Notes: generated by a model from the letters alone, not told the origin. Counted from the stretch's first letter, positions 9,309-19,228 are shown. The stretch: DNA of 23,500 nt from Symsagittifera roscoffensis (GCF_963678635.1 NC_087062.1:45627348-45650847); one strand, 5' to 3'. A program made the numbers and translations.

Positions 9309-9741
9309 TTGGTAAATGAAATAAAAACAAAATTCAAAGAAAAATTTTGTTTCGATGCAACAGATTTTGACGAGAATGGTGATTATCATATTGGTTACAA
9401 AAGATACCCTCCTTCGATGTATCTTTGAGGGAAACGAACTGTACAAATCTCATTTCCGATATGACTTAACCAGTGGGACAAGTCATGTTTTTTTTCAATT
9501 TTGACATAATTCAATACCAAACTGTTGGAGATGCAAAGGTTCCATTGTTATGCGTCATTGATTCAAATAGTCGTATCAAAAACGGGTGTTAATTGCAACA
9601 TTGAACCTAATCAATGAAAAAATTTCACTATATTAGACACCAAAAAATTATTCATTTCATCTGTACAATCAATATCCGTACAGTTGCGCAGCAGGTACTG
9701 TTAAATTTGTATTGACTCTAAAATTTAAGCGCTTCGATTGA
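9309..9741 (+). pseudogene. Minor capsid (penton-like) protein remnant (copy B)
   Basis: This is the counterpart of 5269-5704. It reads FDATDFDENGDYHIGYKRYP, shifts frame at the same base as copy A and has lost one more A near 9426 (TATCTTTGAG against TATCTTATGAG). It then shows the GDAKVPLLCVID strand and the terminal LTLKFKRFD with a TGA at 9739-9741. The PLL form of the strand fits the Polinton minor-capsid pattern better than copy A's SLL. The frameshift shared with copy A shows the gene was already dead when the block duplicated. Confidence 0.6.
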
Positions 9742-9747
9742 AAATCA

Positions 9748-10165
9748 ATTTAACAGTATTATGCAAAGCAAGCTTCTTTTCCTCATTTCTCTGGACAATA
9801 CCGGCAACGCGGTAGTGGACTTGGCACATTGGCTGCTGGTATTGGTCGTGTTGCTATACCGTTTGAACGACGTGTTATTCTACCGGCTGCAAAAAAATTT
9901 GGCAGAGAACTTTTGACGAGTGCAGCGCCTGAATTGATTGATGTTGCTGTAAAAAAGAAGTCTCCATATCAAGCCTTGAAAAAAACTAAAACAAAAACTG
10001 CATGAAATCAATTCGATGGTGGTAGACATCGCCGAAAGACATCATTGAATAGATTACGAAGAAGAAGGTCTGTACGAGCTGAAAAAGGAAAACAACTATT
10101 CAAGAAAAAGCAGACTAGCGAGAAGTCGTGCAGATTTTTTCTCAAACATAAAAAGTAATCGCTAA
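9748..10165 (+). pseudogene. Small basic core/pX-like protein, disrupted (copy B)
   Basis: This is the counterpart of the intact ORF at 5711-6124. The start codon is ATT (9748-9750) and the next codon is TAA, so the original start is lost. Downstream it reads RGSGLGTLAAGIGRVAIPF and continues with RRVILPAAKKFGRELL, so the core looks closer to family norm than copy A. A further TGA follows KTKTA near 10002. The basic region GGRHRRKT persists, and the A-runs are one base shorter than in copy A at two places. No translatable product is expected. Confidence 0.65.
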
Positions 10166-10172
10166 TTTGTTA

Positions 10173-11329
10173 ACCAATCAAGCTACCCATAGTTCTCTGA
10201 ATTTAATTGAAAAACAACCTCTTTTGATTACTTTTGAAAAAATTTTTGACCAAAAAATTGGACCTGTCTACTCACCTAATGATCAAAGTTTGAATTTAAA
10301 GCTACTGGTGACCTGAAAAAAATTTATTTGGAAATACGATGCATAGTAACACAAGCAAATAGAGCTGATTTAAGATACGACAACACTGATCCTAATCTGT
10401 CTGATTCACCGTTCCTCGTAAACAATTTCTTGTATTTGGAACATATTTTTATAACAGTAAAGGAGCCAAGGACTTATGGCTCAAGTGTCAGGGATATTGA
10501 TGTGAAAACAATCCCTCTGCGATAGATGCAGCTGATTTCACTTCTCAACGAGAACTGGTCCGCAAATCCAGGGAAGTTTGATTTTAAGGACCCCCTGGAG
10601 TTGACTTTTTTTACCTGTGACAAGCATTTGTTGATCGGTGTTACCATTAGACTTTCCTACAGACACTCTCTTGAAGAATTTCTTATTATATCTGAAGATT
10701 CTGCGAAGCATTAAAAGCTTCAAATACTCAAAGCGAACCTGAATGTTAAAAAATTGATTATGATCGAATATGTGCTCTCTGCCATTGAATCAAATTTGCT
10801 CAAAATTCTCCATATCTGCAAAATATACAAATCAAGAAGAAATTACAAAAAGATTTCTTGCAACAGCTGGTCAGCCCAGCTGGCAACAGAAGATATTTTG
10901 GCGATTGAACCGATAAGAGAAGATATAATAGCAATGAACACCAATAAAGCATTTCTGTGAACAAACCGAACGAATTCTTTTCATTATTAAAAGATTGGGT
11001 TAGAACATATTACTTTGAGACGGAATGGTTTGCCAATAGCAAGTACACCAATTAGTACAAAAGATCGTAAACGTCTCTTCTTCAACAAACTATCAATGCA
11101 CAGTGTGTTGCACTGCGGGCTGGGAATCACTCTGGATAACTACCAGCAGCATTTTTTTATGTGCTTCGATCTCAGTGCGATGTTTCGAACTCTACCATGT
11201 GCGGTTAAAATTATATTGCGCATTTGATTTTTGATAAAAACTTTTATGGTGATGTTTCTTTTTTTTATGAATGATCATGTTTTGAACGTTTTCTTACACA
11301 CATGCTCTCCCAAGAAACTAACTATTTAA
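10173..11329 (+). pseudogene. Major-capsid-like protein remnant, F54H12.2-type (copy B)
   Basis: This is the most complete capsid trace. After a frame change near 10290, shared with copy A, one net frame runs from about 10292 to 11227, with compensating indels near 10850-10890. It is broken only by in-frame stops: TAG 10523-10525 (shared with copy A), TAA 10712-10714, TGA 10958-10960, TAA 10988-10990 and TGA 11225-11227. Recognisable phrases are FLVNNFLYLEHIFITVK, TIRLSYRHSLEEFLIISEDS, NTNKAFL, RNGLPIASTPISTKDRKRLF, GLGITLDNYQQHFFMCFDL and, after a last shift, FFFMNDHVLNV before a TAA at 11327-11329. This is the order of the F54H12.2 family from N- to C-terminus. The major-capsid (hexon-like) role is inferred from gene order. 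Confidence 0.8.
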
Positions 11330-12013
11330 TATGGCTTATTTGTACGCTTTTCAGTATATTTTTGAACAGTACATTCTGTTCGTGATTGACCTTTTTACCC
11401 AACTGTTAACTGAAAAGCGGTAAACCGAGAGGCTCGGCTACTAGCAAAATTTAAAAAAAATACAAAATCGATCTATGGGGGGGTATCATCATACCAGCAA
11501 CTGGGGCTACCTTCCAGTACAATTTCCGGACGGGTTTCAAGACGCCGCTTTTCGGCTGAGACTCGAGCGCAGTGCTTTTTCCTGTAATCGGACCCCAAAA
11601 AGTTTTATTCTATCTCTAATTTTATAGTAACAAATTAGGTAAAAGTTTTGACATTACTTATACACAAAAACAGATCGAACATACACAAGACTATGATATG
11701 TCGCCAATTTTATGTTTCCGCAACATCTATCAAAGGATAAACAAGATTTTCAATCAAGTCATAGAACTGATGACAGGAGTTTCAATGCAAAACTCAAACT
11801 CTATCGTGTGTTTTTTTTGTATTTATAATGCTCATTTGGTTTTCTTACAAGCTCTAGTGGTGATGCTCAGAATTTTGTATAGATTAATGATGATTTTTCA
11901 AAACTTTTCTTGACTCATATGCTTTCTCATTTCTCGTTTTACCTAATTTGGTTTGATTTCATATACATTTCAATTTATAAAATTTTGCGTACTAAATATT
12001 TTTTGTGTCCAAA
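11330..12013. other. Intergenic DNA with a GC-richer island at about 11470-11600
   Basis: No gene is recognised. The GC-rich island starts with a G-run, then GGTATCATCATACC, a small hairpin. It does not match the tRNA, 5S rRNA, U1, U2, U4 or U6 patterns that I can recall. The 71-codon frame at 11698-11913 is unremarkable. The stretch could hold the right flank of the viral element, but no terminal repeat is seen. Confidence 0.4.
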
Positions 12014-12091
12014 ATGTCTGTCAGCGAGGAAGGAATTGTTGAAAGAGTGCAGATAGCGCAACTCATTTTAAGCCAAGCTGTAGCGACAACT
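12014..12091 (+). CDS. Possible first exon of an unrecognised gene
   Basis: An ATG opens a coding-like 26-codon stretch beginning MSVSEEGIVERV and ending AVATT, followed immediately by the splice-donor consensus GTAAGTTTT at 12092. An acceptor-like TTTTTCAG lies only 28 nt on, too short for a normal intron, so any partner exon would be further downstream, possibly the MATH exon at 17355. No domain is visible. It may be chance. Confidence 0.2.
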
Positions 12092-12129
12092 GTAAGTTTT
12101 TTACACTATGATTTTTCAGTTAAATTGAT

Positions 12130-12330
12130 AAATTACTTGGTGACAATTGCAAATAGAAACCATTGCAGATTACATGCTGATCAATGCGTGGTGACAATTA
12201 GTTTTATTACATGGGGACCATTAGGTATAAAATAGTGCATGGTGATAGTTAGGATTATTACTTGGTGACCATTGGTTGTCAGATAATACAGGGAGACAAT
12301 TATGATCTATACCTAATGGTCATCACTTTA
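12130..12330. repeat. Degenerate TTACTTGGTGACAATTG repeats with a 14-bp inverted repeat
   Basis: Variants of GGTGACAATT recur at about 12140, 12190, 12212, 12240, 12267 and 12292. GACCATTAGGTATA (12216-12229) and TATACCTAATGGTC (12308-12321) are perfect reverse complements. This may be a decayed small inverted-repeat transposon. Confidence 0.6.
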
Positions 12331-12442
12331 TGACACTCCCCTCTGATCATAATGTACTATATACATACTACTGATCAAAGAAAATGAAAGAACAAAAGAG
12401 CGCGTCGTTGTCGCGTGTTCCGGTTATAATTCACAAAATACA

Positions 12443-12457
12443 CAGTTTGGCCTCGTA
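12443..12457 (-). mobile_element. Terminal-repeat fragment of the CGAGGCCAAAC fold-back transposon family
   Basis: CAGTTTGGCCTCG followed by TA is the right-end terminal repeat of the element described at 14625-16312. With its next two bases it is the exact reverse complement of the left end of that element, 2.2 kb away. No matching left end is seen upstream, so it is a remnant. Alternatively, the two ends bound the intervening 2.2 kb. Confidence 0.6.
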
Positions 12458-13900
12458 ATGTTAATTTTCAGATATAATACATGCTTGGGGTGGGCGTTCC
12501 GCCGTAAGTCACTTAGAGGGGGGGATTGTACCGTTCATCCTTCTCGGCAAACTGAGAATGCGGCTCCCGTGATAATCGACTATCGTGGCATCATGTAAAT
12601 AGTGTCCGTGCTCATATCATCTGGTTTTTTGGCTCTATGTATGATATTTACAAAACAAAATCTGTCCTGATGTGATAGAATTGGAAGTATTTATCATTTA
12701 TTATTTTTTTATGTATTTTATACACCAAACACTAACGAACATTATAAACAAAAGTCTACAGTAAAATCTATTAAACAATCTAAGTGTTCGTTTGTTCAAT
12801 ATGTTTTGCTACGACTTCTGAAGTTTTCAGTTGCTTTCATCGAATACACTATATGACAACACACTGTCGCAAGAAAGTCTAAGCATTTTGCTGTAAACAA
12901 GTAGCCAAAGTAGAAATCGTAGTAATAAGAAACGGCAACTCTATCGATACCTTAATAATTCTGCTGACTGTCTTTTCAAGACTTATTTCATCTGCAGACG
13001 TTATTGTTTTGTTTTTGTACTTCAAATGTACAGCTGGAACAGTGTTACATACATCAACTACTCTTTACTTATCAACTTATCAAGTTACACTTTGAGCCAA
13101 AATACATAACTCATTAGGATTATACCTGCTGGTTTTTAGTTAGTCGCATTAGTTACTTTTAGATTGTTATCAATTGAGTTTTGGCATTAGTTCAGTCATA
13201 CATTGTGAAATCAGAAGTTTCTCTGTTCTTATTCAACTATGGTCAAATGCAGAGGAAAAACTCCTTCATGGCAAACTTATTCTCAATCGAGTGATCCAAC
13301 ACACACTGACGGAAAAGTTACAACCGGTTTGCTTGAACTAAAAACGGCGTCTCCTCGTATTAAGAGTCAAAAGGTTAAATGTCTATTGAAATATATGCTA
13401 AAAAATATTCAATACAGTACTCAATACAATACTCAATACAATGCAAACAATTTTCAAAGATTATCAATGACTTAAAAAGCATCTTCCGGAGGTGCACCGA
13501 CTAGCATGTATGTCTATTAGCATTTCGATATAACTCAGTCTGGAGTATGGGTAAATAAGAGAAACGGGCTACGCTTAGACAGGCTAGATAGCCTTTCATA
13601 GATCCTGTGCGAATCGCAGAAACCACAATTATTATTTTATTATATCTGTTTTAATTGGGTGTGGATTGCGATAAGAAATAAATTAGCCAAAATTTTCAAA
13701 TTGTTTCGAAAACCACTTGATTTAATAAGGAAAGTTCACATTCACCTAATATAAAATTCGGCTAAGTGAACGCTGATAAAAAAAAATTGCAAATTCGAAA
13801 ATGCGAGTCTCCAAAGTAAAAGCTCTTACATGGGCATGGTAATTGTGCACATGAGCACTTTTTGTGCCAAACATATGAATTAGAAACTGGGATAAAAACA
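12458..13900. other. Intergenic DNA, no supported gene
   Basis: A GC-richer patch at 12480-12600 is of unknown nature. A 78-codon ATG frame at 13239-13475 ends in a short CAATACAATACT tandem run (about 13408-13442) and matches no family known to me. A GC-richer patch at 13480-13620 contains a weak T-arm-like hairpin but is not a credible tRNA. Confidence 0.4.
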
Positions 13901-13904
13901 ATCA

Positions 13905-14095
13905 ATTATAATCGATTGTAATGGTATCAAAAATAGATGGATCACGAATCAATTATAGTCGATTAAAAAATTATAATTGATTACAATTGGATTTCAAAAA
14001 GAGAGATTATAATTGATTAATAATTGATTTCAATCAATTTTTTCTCAATTTTAATAAAAACTGGTACTAAAATCATCATATAATCGATTATTAAC
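13905..14095. repeat. AT-rich imperfect repeats of TATAATTGATTA / TAATCGATTA
   Basis: At least six variants of ATAATTGATT or ATAATCGATT, in both orientations, are packed into 190 bp. The phrase is self-complementary, so the region can form many small hairpins. It looks like expanded low-complexity DNA. Confidence 0.65.
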
Positions 14096-14624
14096 GCTTG
14101 AAACTGGATGCCGAATGCTTACAGGACAGTTCTCGTTCCAGAATACTCAGACATTCAAAAGATTATACTAATGCACTTGAAAACCTTGCATAACTCTTGT
14201 GACGAACCGCAAATTTTTTTCCGGTATCTTGTAAACGCTTGCAACATTTTGCAATCCTCTGATAGGCAGTTAATAACGCATAATCGCGCAAATTTCCTTC
14301 GAGGCAGGATTTTTTTTAAACAGTTTGGAAAACAAAACTGCAAGATTTTCAAAAGGGTTGTCGCCCTCTTAAACATAGATATCTGACTGATGTTTAATTA
14401 TTGGTAGCAAAAGTATAAGCAGACTAAAATAATTATAAAATAAAATAATTATTATTATGTCAATTTTGAGCAATGTTTGCATGCGCATTTTATCTTTCAG
14501 GTGATCTTGAGTTATTCTTCCTGTCTGAAAATTTAAAATTTGCATGCAAAGAGTAGTTTTCTGAAATAGGACCTTTTGCCCTTTTCAATTAATTCTGTAT
14601 GTTCTAATTATTTCCAACTCATTA

Positions 14625-16312
14625 CGAGGCCAAACTGTTTCCTAGATTGGTGCACAATTTTGTGTCTGTATGTTCTTGGAATCCAGAGATAAGTCTTTAA
14701 ATATGTTCCTAATGTAAGTGGTTTCCACTAACAAAATTTCAGTTGGTTGCGCACACAAATACCTATAACGTAAATTTTATCGCCACGTTTGCCTTGTTGC
14801 AGGTTCCGCAAAAAGCACATATAGCTAGTTGATCTAGATTCCGCAATTTTAAGTGGATTCTACAAAATGTTAGTAGAATTCGCAAATGTAAATAGAATCC
14901 GCAAACTGTAAGTAGATTCCACGATTTTGTTTAATACTGAATTGCATAAGAGCAATTAAAAGCTAGAGGTGGAATGTTTATCTATAGTAACGCGCAATTT
15001 GAATGCAAGGACTTATCAATTGTCAGCGGAATCCACAAACGAATCTCAAAACATTGGTTAACTAAACAGGTGGATATCAAATCTATAGTATTAATCGCAC
15101 GATGATTTTGGGATCGAATGATTTTTTTTGTGATCGGAATACGAACACAATCACCGAATGGCATTTATTTACAGTTCAGAGGCTTGAATGGTTCATTGTG
15201 TGGTTCAGTTGGTTCAGAAATCATCATCAGTATTTGAGAGGAGATGGTTCAATTGGTTGCAGATTAACCGTAGTTTGCCGTATTCTTTTTACTGTATGCA
15301 GTATGTGTTAATGTCTGAATATTATGCCAAACTTGTTAATTTTGTCAAAATAACTCATATGGAGTAATTTATCTATAAAGGTTAGTTTATTCATATGTAG
15401 TAAAAAGCAACTTCGTCCGTTTTAGATAAAAAATCCGTTTAAGATAAAAAATAACAAAACTTGAACAACTACAGCTGAAATAATTGTTAATTTCGAAAAC
15501 ACAAAATTTGTTCCTGAAAATTTTGCATTGGTAAGTCCTTGTAATTCAAAACTACTCGAAATAGGGTAAGTTAAAACATATTTATCATAATTGAATTGAT
15601 TGAAATAAAATGATGAATTTTGATGAGTTTACTTCATTTGGTTCAATTTAATCAATTTGCAGGGATTGAGACTGATGACAGGAATTGAGATCAAATCGGG
15701 GTTGACAGAATTTAAGATCGAAGCTTGGTATGTTTGACAATAACTGAGATCGAAATTTGGTATGCTTGACAGGAATTGAGATCGAAGTTGGGTTACAAGA
15801 ATTGAGATCGAAGTTGGGTTGACAGGAATTGAGATTGACAGTTATTTCAACTGGTAGCTGATCAACGTAGTAATTGAGATTCAACTTGATGTTGACCACC
15901 TAGAAAAAAAAGATACAAATTAAAACGTTACTACATTTAACCATAAAATTAAACGAAATCCGCAAGCAAAACGCGGATTCCACTTAAAATTTGAGAGTTC
16001 AACTTACAATTTGTAGGTTCTGCTTACAGTTGCGGATTCTTAAACAGCTCAATTTGACGATTCACATGTCTGAATATTTGTTTGTGGATTCCACAAACTG
16101 CTTGGATTCCGCAAATACAGTTGCGGATTCCGCAAACTCGCCCATTTTTGGAGCGATTTTGAGCGGTACAAGGTTTTAGGTATTTGTTTGTAGAATTCAA
16201 AACAGCGAAGAAGATCAAAGAAAAGTAGCAATGTTGCAGAAGCCGCAACAAATCTGATTTTGGCCTGATTCGGAATCCGCTTGCAGTGAACAGAATGCAA
16301 AGTTTGGCCTCG
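14625..16312. mobile_element. Non-autonomous fold-back DNA transposon, TA target-site duplication
   Basis: The ends are CGAGGCCAAACTG at 14625 and CAAAGTTTGGCCTCG ending at 16312, both flanked by TA (14623-14624 and 16313-16314), as in Tc1/mariner-type insertions. Subterminal repeats are inverted: ATTCCGCAAA/TGTAAGTAGA-type phrases fill 14805-14935 on the left and their reverse complements (TTTGCGGAATCC, AACTTACAATTTG) fill 15957-16135 on the right. The centre carries a separate minisatellite. No transposase frame is present, so it would depend on another element. The superfamily is inferred only from the TA flank. Confidence 0.75.
15662..15838. repeat. Minisatellite, about six units of 24-33 bp, inside the fold-back transposon
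   Basis: Units resemble GACAGGAATTGAGATCGAAG followed by a T/G-rich tail, starting near 15676, 15703, 15736, 15768, 15797 and 15821. An antisense frame across it (15648-15899) is an effect of the repeat. Confidence 0.85.
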
Positions 16313-16377
16313 TAATATTTTCTATATTGCATTCCTATAAAACACTCAATTTCATTCATATTATGATGAGCGGATCA

Positions 16378-17306
16378 CCCGGGTTGACCTCCATACACCG
16401 AAAATGCTTATCATACAATTCCATACATCAAGTGTGTGGAAAAATGCTTGTCATACAATTTTCATACAATTTCTAAAAATGGTTGAAAAAAGATATAAAC
16501 TTATTTATGTGGCTGTTTGATTCTAATAAAACAGTCTGGTAAAAAAAACCGAGGTTTTCGTTTTTTGCAAAAAAATGCTTATCATACAATTCCTATATAT
16601 ATATGATTGGCATTTTTTTGATGGCGAAAGAAAAATTTTTCAAGTAATTTTGAAAATTTGGCCCAAAAATATTTTGGTTTTTTTAACCGCAAATCGAATT
16701 TCGTACGCAAACTAACATTTTTCAAAAAAAATTTTTTGCATGCAAAATTTAATTTTTTGTGTGCATAACGTAGTCCTGGTTACGATAATATTGTCTTTTA
16801 TTTTCTTTTGAATTAATTTTGTTTCTTCAAAAACGCTGAAAATTCCTATTTTTTTTGTATGGGGTGTTTATATATGCCTTGATCATTGTCTGATAATTCG
16901 AAAGTTCAAAAATATAAAAAAATCACCATTAAAAATTTTTGCCAAAAATTAAAAGTTTGTTACTTTTATTATATCAATTGTGAAAGACAGCCGAAAGCAG
17001 GTCGTTTTGTAAGCATTGTAAATGCAAGACCGTCCAACCTTTGGTCCTTTGAGTAACCAAGGTCTTTGTCACTTGTGTTCGGTTGCAAGCACAACCGAAA
17101 AAACTTTCAGAAACTAAATTTAGAAAGAACGAATCAAAATTTTTTGTTTATGGAAAAACCCCTATCATACAATTTTCATTTATGGAAAAATGTTTATCAT
17201 AGAGATTTCATACAATGTTCTGTACGTATGGCATTGTATGGAATTGTATGACAAGAAGTTTCTCATATATGGGAATTTTATGATAAGAAGTTTCAGTCAT
17301 CCCGGG
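16378..17306. mobile_element. MITE-like element with CCCGGGTTGAC ends, long copy (929 bp)
   Basis: CCCGGGTTGAC at 16378-16388 is inverted at 17296-17306 (GTCATCCCGGG, one mismatch). Internal phrases AATGCTTATCATACAATT recur near the left end and appear inverted as GAATTGTATGACAAGAAG near the right, so the ends can fold back. The flanking dinucleotide CA is repeated, a weak target-site hint. Its centre holds T-rich unique DNA and no transposase. It ends 49 bp upstream of the MATH exon. Confidence 0.75.
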
Positions 17307-17354
17307 CAGGTTGATAAAGTCTTCTTGTTGATGTCAATTTGTGTTATTCTTTAG

Positions 17355-18125
17355 TTTGATTGGACTTCGCGGACTATCTACAAAGCAAGCCTTAGAAAAG
17401 CAAACCCGAGTCCAAACAGGCCGTACTTGCGTTTGGGAGAAAAAACATTACCCACAAAAGAACAATGCGAGAAGCCTGAATATACTGGAATTGACCCACA
17501 AGACAGCATCGAATCAGTTTTGGATCAAATTAAATCGGGTCAGTTGAAAGCAATGACTCCTTTTCTGACCAATGTGTGCTCTAGAGATAACATGGTTTAC
17601 ATTAGAGCAGAGAACGTCAAACTGCTTCAAAAGTTTGCAGAGGAGATGAAAGGGAATGATGATATGGAAACGTTAAAAACTCGACCTGTAAAACTGAAAG
17701 TTGCCCAGATACGACCATCTGCTGGTGATGGATCACTGCCGAAGAAAGAACAAACTGACTATCTGAACTGCGAAGTGGTTGTGAAAGTGTTTCTCAATGG
17801 AACAAAGAGCAAAATTGACAGGTCAGTGTCTGTGTGTGTCTCGGTTGTGAACAGAGATGGCGACGGATGGAATGTTCTAGAAGGTCGAAAGCCGATTGTC
17901 TCCATCTATCTGAAAGATCCCAGTGGAAACAAGCCGTACAGAAAAGATTTCACAATGGACTTTTCTCCCGAGCTAGAGAAAGGAGAAAAGGGATTATTAG
18001 AATTTATTTCCAAAGAAAACCTTGAGAATTACATAACAGATGGTGCGATTACTTTTGGAGTAGCGATTCGTTTAGGATCATCTGCTAGCACCAAGGAACG
18101 ATTGCTGTCAAATTTGCAAAAATGA
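17355..18125 (+). CDS. TRAF/MATH-domain protein, 3' terminal exon
   Basis: The frame opens after TTCTTTAG, a plausible 3' splice site at 17354, and reads 256 codons (FDWTSR onward) to a TGA at 18123-18125. There is no in-frame ATG near the start, so I take it as the last exon of a spliced gene. Numbering from 17427, residues 60-80 look helical, and residues about 113-216 resemble the TRAF-C/MATH beta-sandwich: YLNCEVVVKVFLNG (112-125), VSVCVSV, RKPIVSIYLKD (154-164) and FISKENLENYITDGAITFGV (193-212), where TRAF-C domains have 'FV..LE...YIKDDTIF.KV'. MATH domains bind receptor tails or degradation substrates. No RING, BTB or zinc finger is present here. Base composition is clearly less AT-rich than its surroundings, as expected of selected coding sequence. 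Confidence 0.75.
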   Translation, partial: FDWTSRTIYKASLRKANPSPNRPYLRLGEKTLPTKEQCEKPEYTGIDPQDSIESVLDQIKSGQLKAMTPFLTNVCSRDNMVYIRAENVKLLQKFAEEMKGNDDMETLKTRPVKLKVAQIRPSAGDGSLPKKEQTDYLNCEVVVKVFLNGTKSKIDRSVSVCVSVVNRDGDGWNVLEGRKPIVSIYLKDPSGNKPYRKDFTMDFSPELEKGEKGLLEFISKENLENYITDGAITFGVAIRLGSSASTKERLLSNLQK

Positions 18126-18488
18126 GATATCCGTCAAATTCCGTTTTTTTTGCTATTTAACATAAAAAGAAAGCATAAAATTAATGCAAACAGTTTATCT
18201 AGTTTAGTGAAAAATTAAAAAAATTTTATGTGATCTGGCTGTTACTTAGAAAAAAATTCAGGAGGTCTCGCTCGGTCGGTCGGTCAGAAAAAAAAACAGA
18301 TTCGACCTTCAATCAACCCACTGAGTTGTGAGGATTTTAGCCACTTCACTAGTTGATAAGGTTTACTTAAGCAGAAAAACAATCCTTCTGCACGAGGCCT
18401 GCCTCGTTGAAGGTATTCTCAAGTATTTATGCGCCCTGCAGGCTACCAAGTAATTCCTCAAGAAAACTTGTGGTCATTTGATCAACCT

Positions 18489-18494
18489 AATAAA
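18489..18494 (+). terminator. Probable poly(A) signal AATAAA for the MATH gene
   Basis: AATAAA lies 364 bp past the stop codon, in sense orientation, followed by an A-rich stretch. It is the first canonical hexamer after the stop that I found. Confidence 0.5.
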
Positions 18495-18618
18495 GCTATT
18501 TTAAAAGAAAATACACACATTGTTGCATCATCCGAGGTGTCCAGGCTATACGACCTTCGGCATGTCTAGACGTTTGCGAAGTAAGGCATTTCCTGTCTTG
18601 CGCGACGAGAAATGAATT

Positions 18619-19018
18619 CCCGGGTTGACGTCCATAGAAGAAAAATGCTCATCATACAGTTTCGTATATGAAGTCTATGGAAAAAACGCTTATCATACAA
18701 TTATCATGTATGAAAATTATAAAATAGTCATTTCCTCATAGAAAAAATAAAATTTTCAAAAATCACCAAATGCAGTTTATCTACGTGGTAACTGCCAGTT
18801 ACACTCTGGGTTTTCTCATGACAAAAAATCCTTGGTTAGTGTTTCGGTTGAAACACGAAATTTCGAAACAAAAATTTTTTGAATTTTCATATATGAAAAA
18901 AGTGCTTATTTTGCTATTTTCATACATACTTTTTTACTCTATGAAATTGTATGAAAGAGCATGACAAGCATTTTTCATATATGAAAATTGTATGATAAGC
19001 ATTTTTTGTCAACCCGGG
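18619..19018. mobile_element. MITE-like element with CCCGGGTTGAC ends, short copy (400 bp)
   Basis: CCCGGGTTGAC (18619-18629) and GTCAACCCGGG (19008-19018) are perfect inverted ends. Inside are ATGCTCATCATACAGTTTCG on the left and ATTGTATGATAAGCATTTTT on the right, matching the subterminal repeats of the 16378-17306 element. The central DNA differs between the two. TT flanks both sides. It lies 124 bp after the putative poly(A) signal of the MATH gene. Confidence 0.8.
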
Positions 19019-19228
19019 TTGTTTTTTCTTGCATTCGATGCATAAAGTTTTGTCAAAATAGGGTCTTTTGGGAGAGCTCAGAAAATTTTGCCGCCCCTTC
19101 TCCCTCGAGAAAATCATAGATCCGCCCTAATGTAAAGTATATGCGTTGCATGATATCGGGTGGAAAATAACCAAATTGCACCTTGTAGATTTTCAAACCT
19201 ATAGAAAATTGAACATTCTAATTCCATA

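Larger units (their letters stand above)
6994..11329 (+). mobile_element. Polinton/Maverick-like endogenous virus remnant, tandem copy B
   Basis: The second copy of the viral block aligns with copy A from 6994 to about 10988 and then continues to 11329 with the rest of the capsid-like gene. The alignment offset drifts from about 4003 bp at the left to 4041 bp at the right, showing small indels since duplication. Copy B keeps the integrase catalytic Glu and a longer capsid reading frame, whereas copy A keeps the small core-protein ORF. Neither copy is complete, and no terminal inverted repeat is seen right of 11329. Confidence 0.85.

Noticed and set aside
11470-11600. GC-rich island as a possible small nuclear, SL or 5S RNA gene
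   Set aside because: No match to the conserved cores of U1, U2, U4, U6 or 5S, and no convincing Sm site plus hairpin arrangement.
12092-12119. 28-nt intron with GTAAGT and TTTTTCAG
   Set aside because: Too short for a normal spliceosomal intron, and the downstream frame runs into repeats.
13239-13475. 78-codon ATG-started frame
   Set aside because: It ends in a short tandem CAATACAATACT run and shows no domain; not strong enough to call a gene.
13545-13625. Weak tRNA-like hairpin (CTGTG...CGCAG) in a GC-richer patch
   Set aside because: The loop is 5 nt rather than 7, there is no TTC in the loop, and no acceptor or anticodon stem can be paired.
14108-14386. 92-codon ATG-started frame with an overlapping minus-strand frame
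   Set aside because: No recognisable domain, transcript context or conservation evidence; likely chance.
15648-15899. 83-codon minus-strand frame with NSCQP-type repeats
   Set aside because: It follows the minisatellite unit and has no independent support.
16024-16359. 111-codon minus-strand frame with CGIRNCICGIQAVCGI-type repeats
   Set aside because: It is produced by the TCCGCAAA subterminal repeats of the fold-back transposon, not by a gene.
17022-17117. Small ATG frame with an LCHLC motif inside the long MITE
   Set aside because: Only about 30 codons, inside transposon DNA, with no link to the MATH exon demonstrated.
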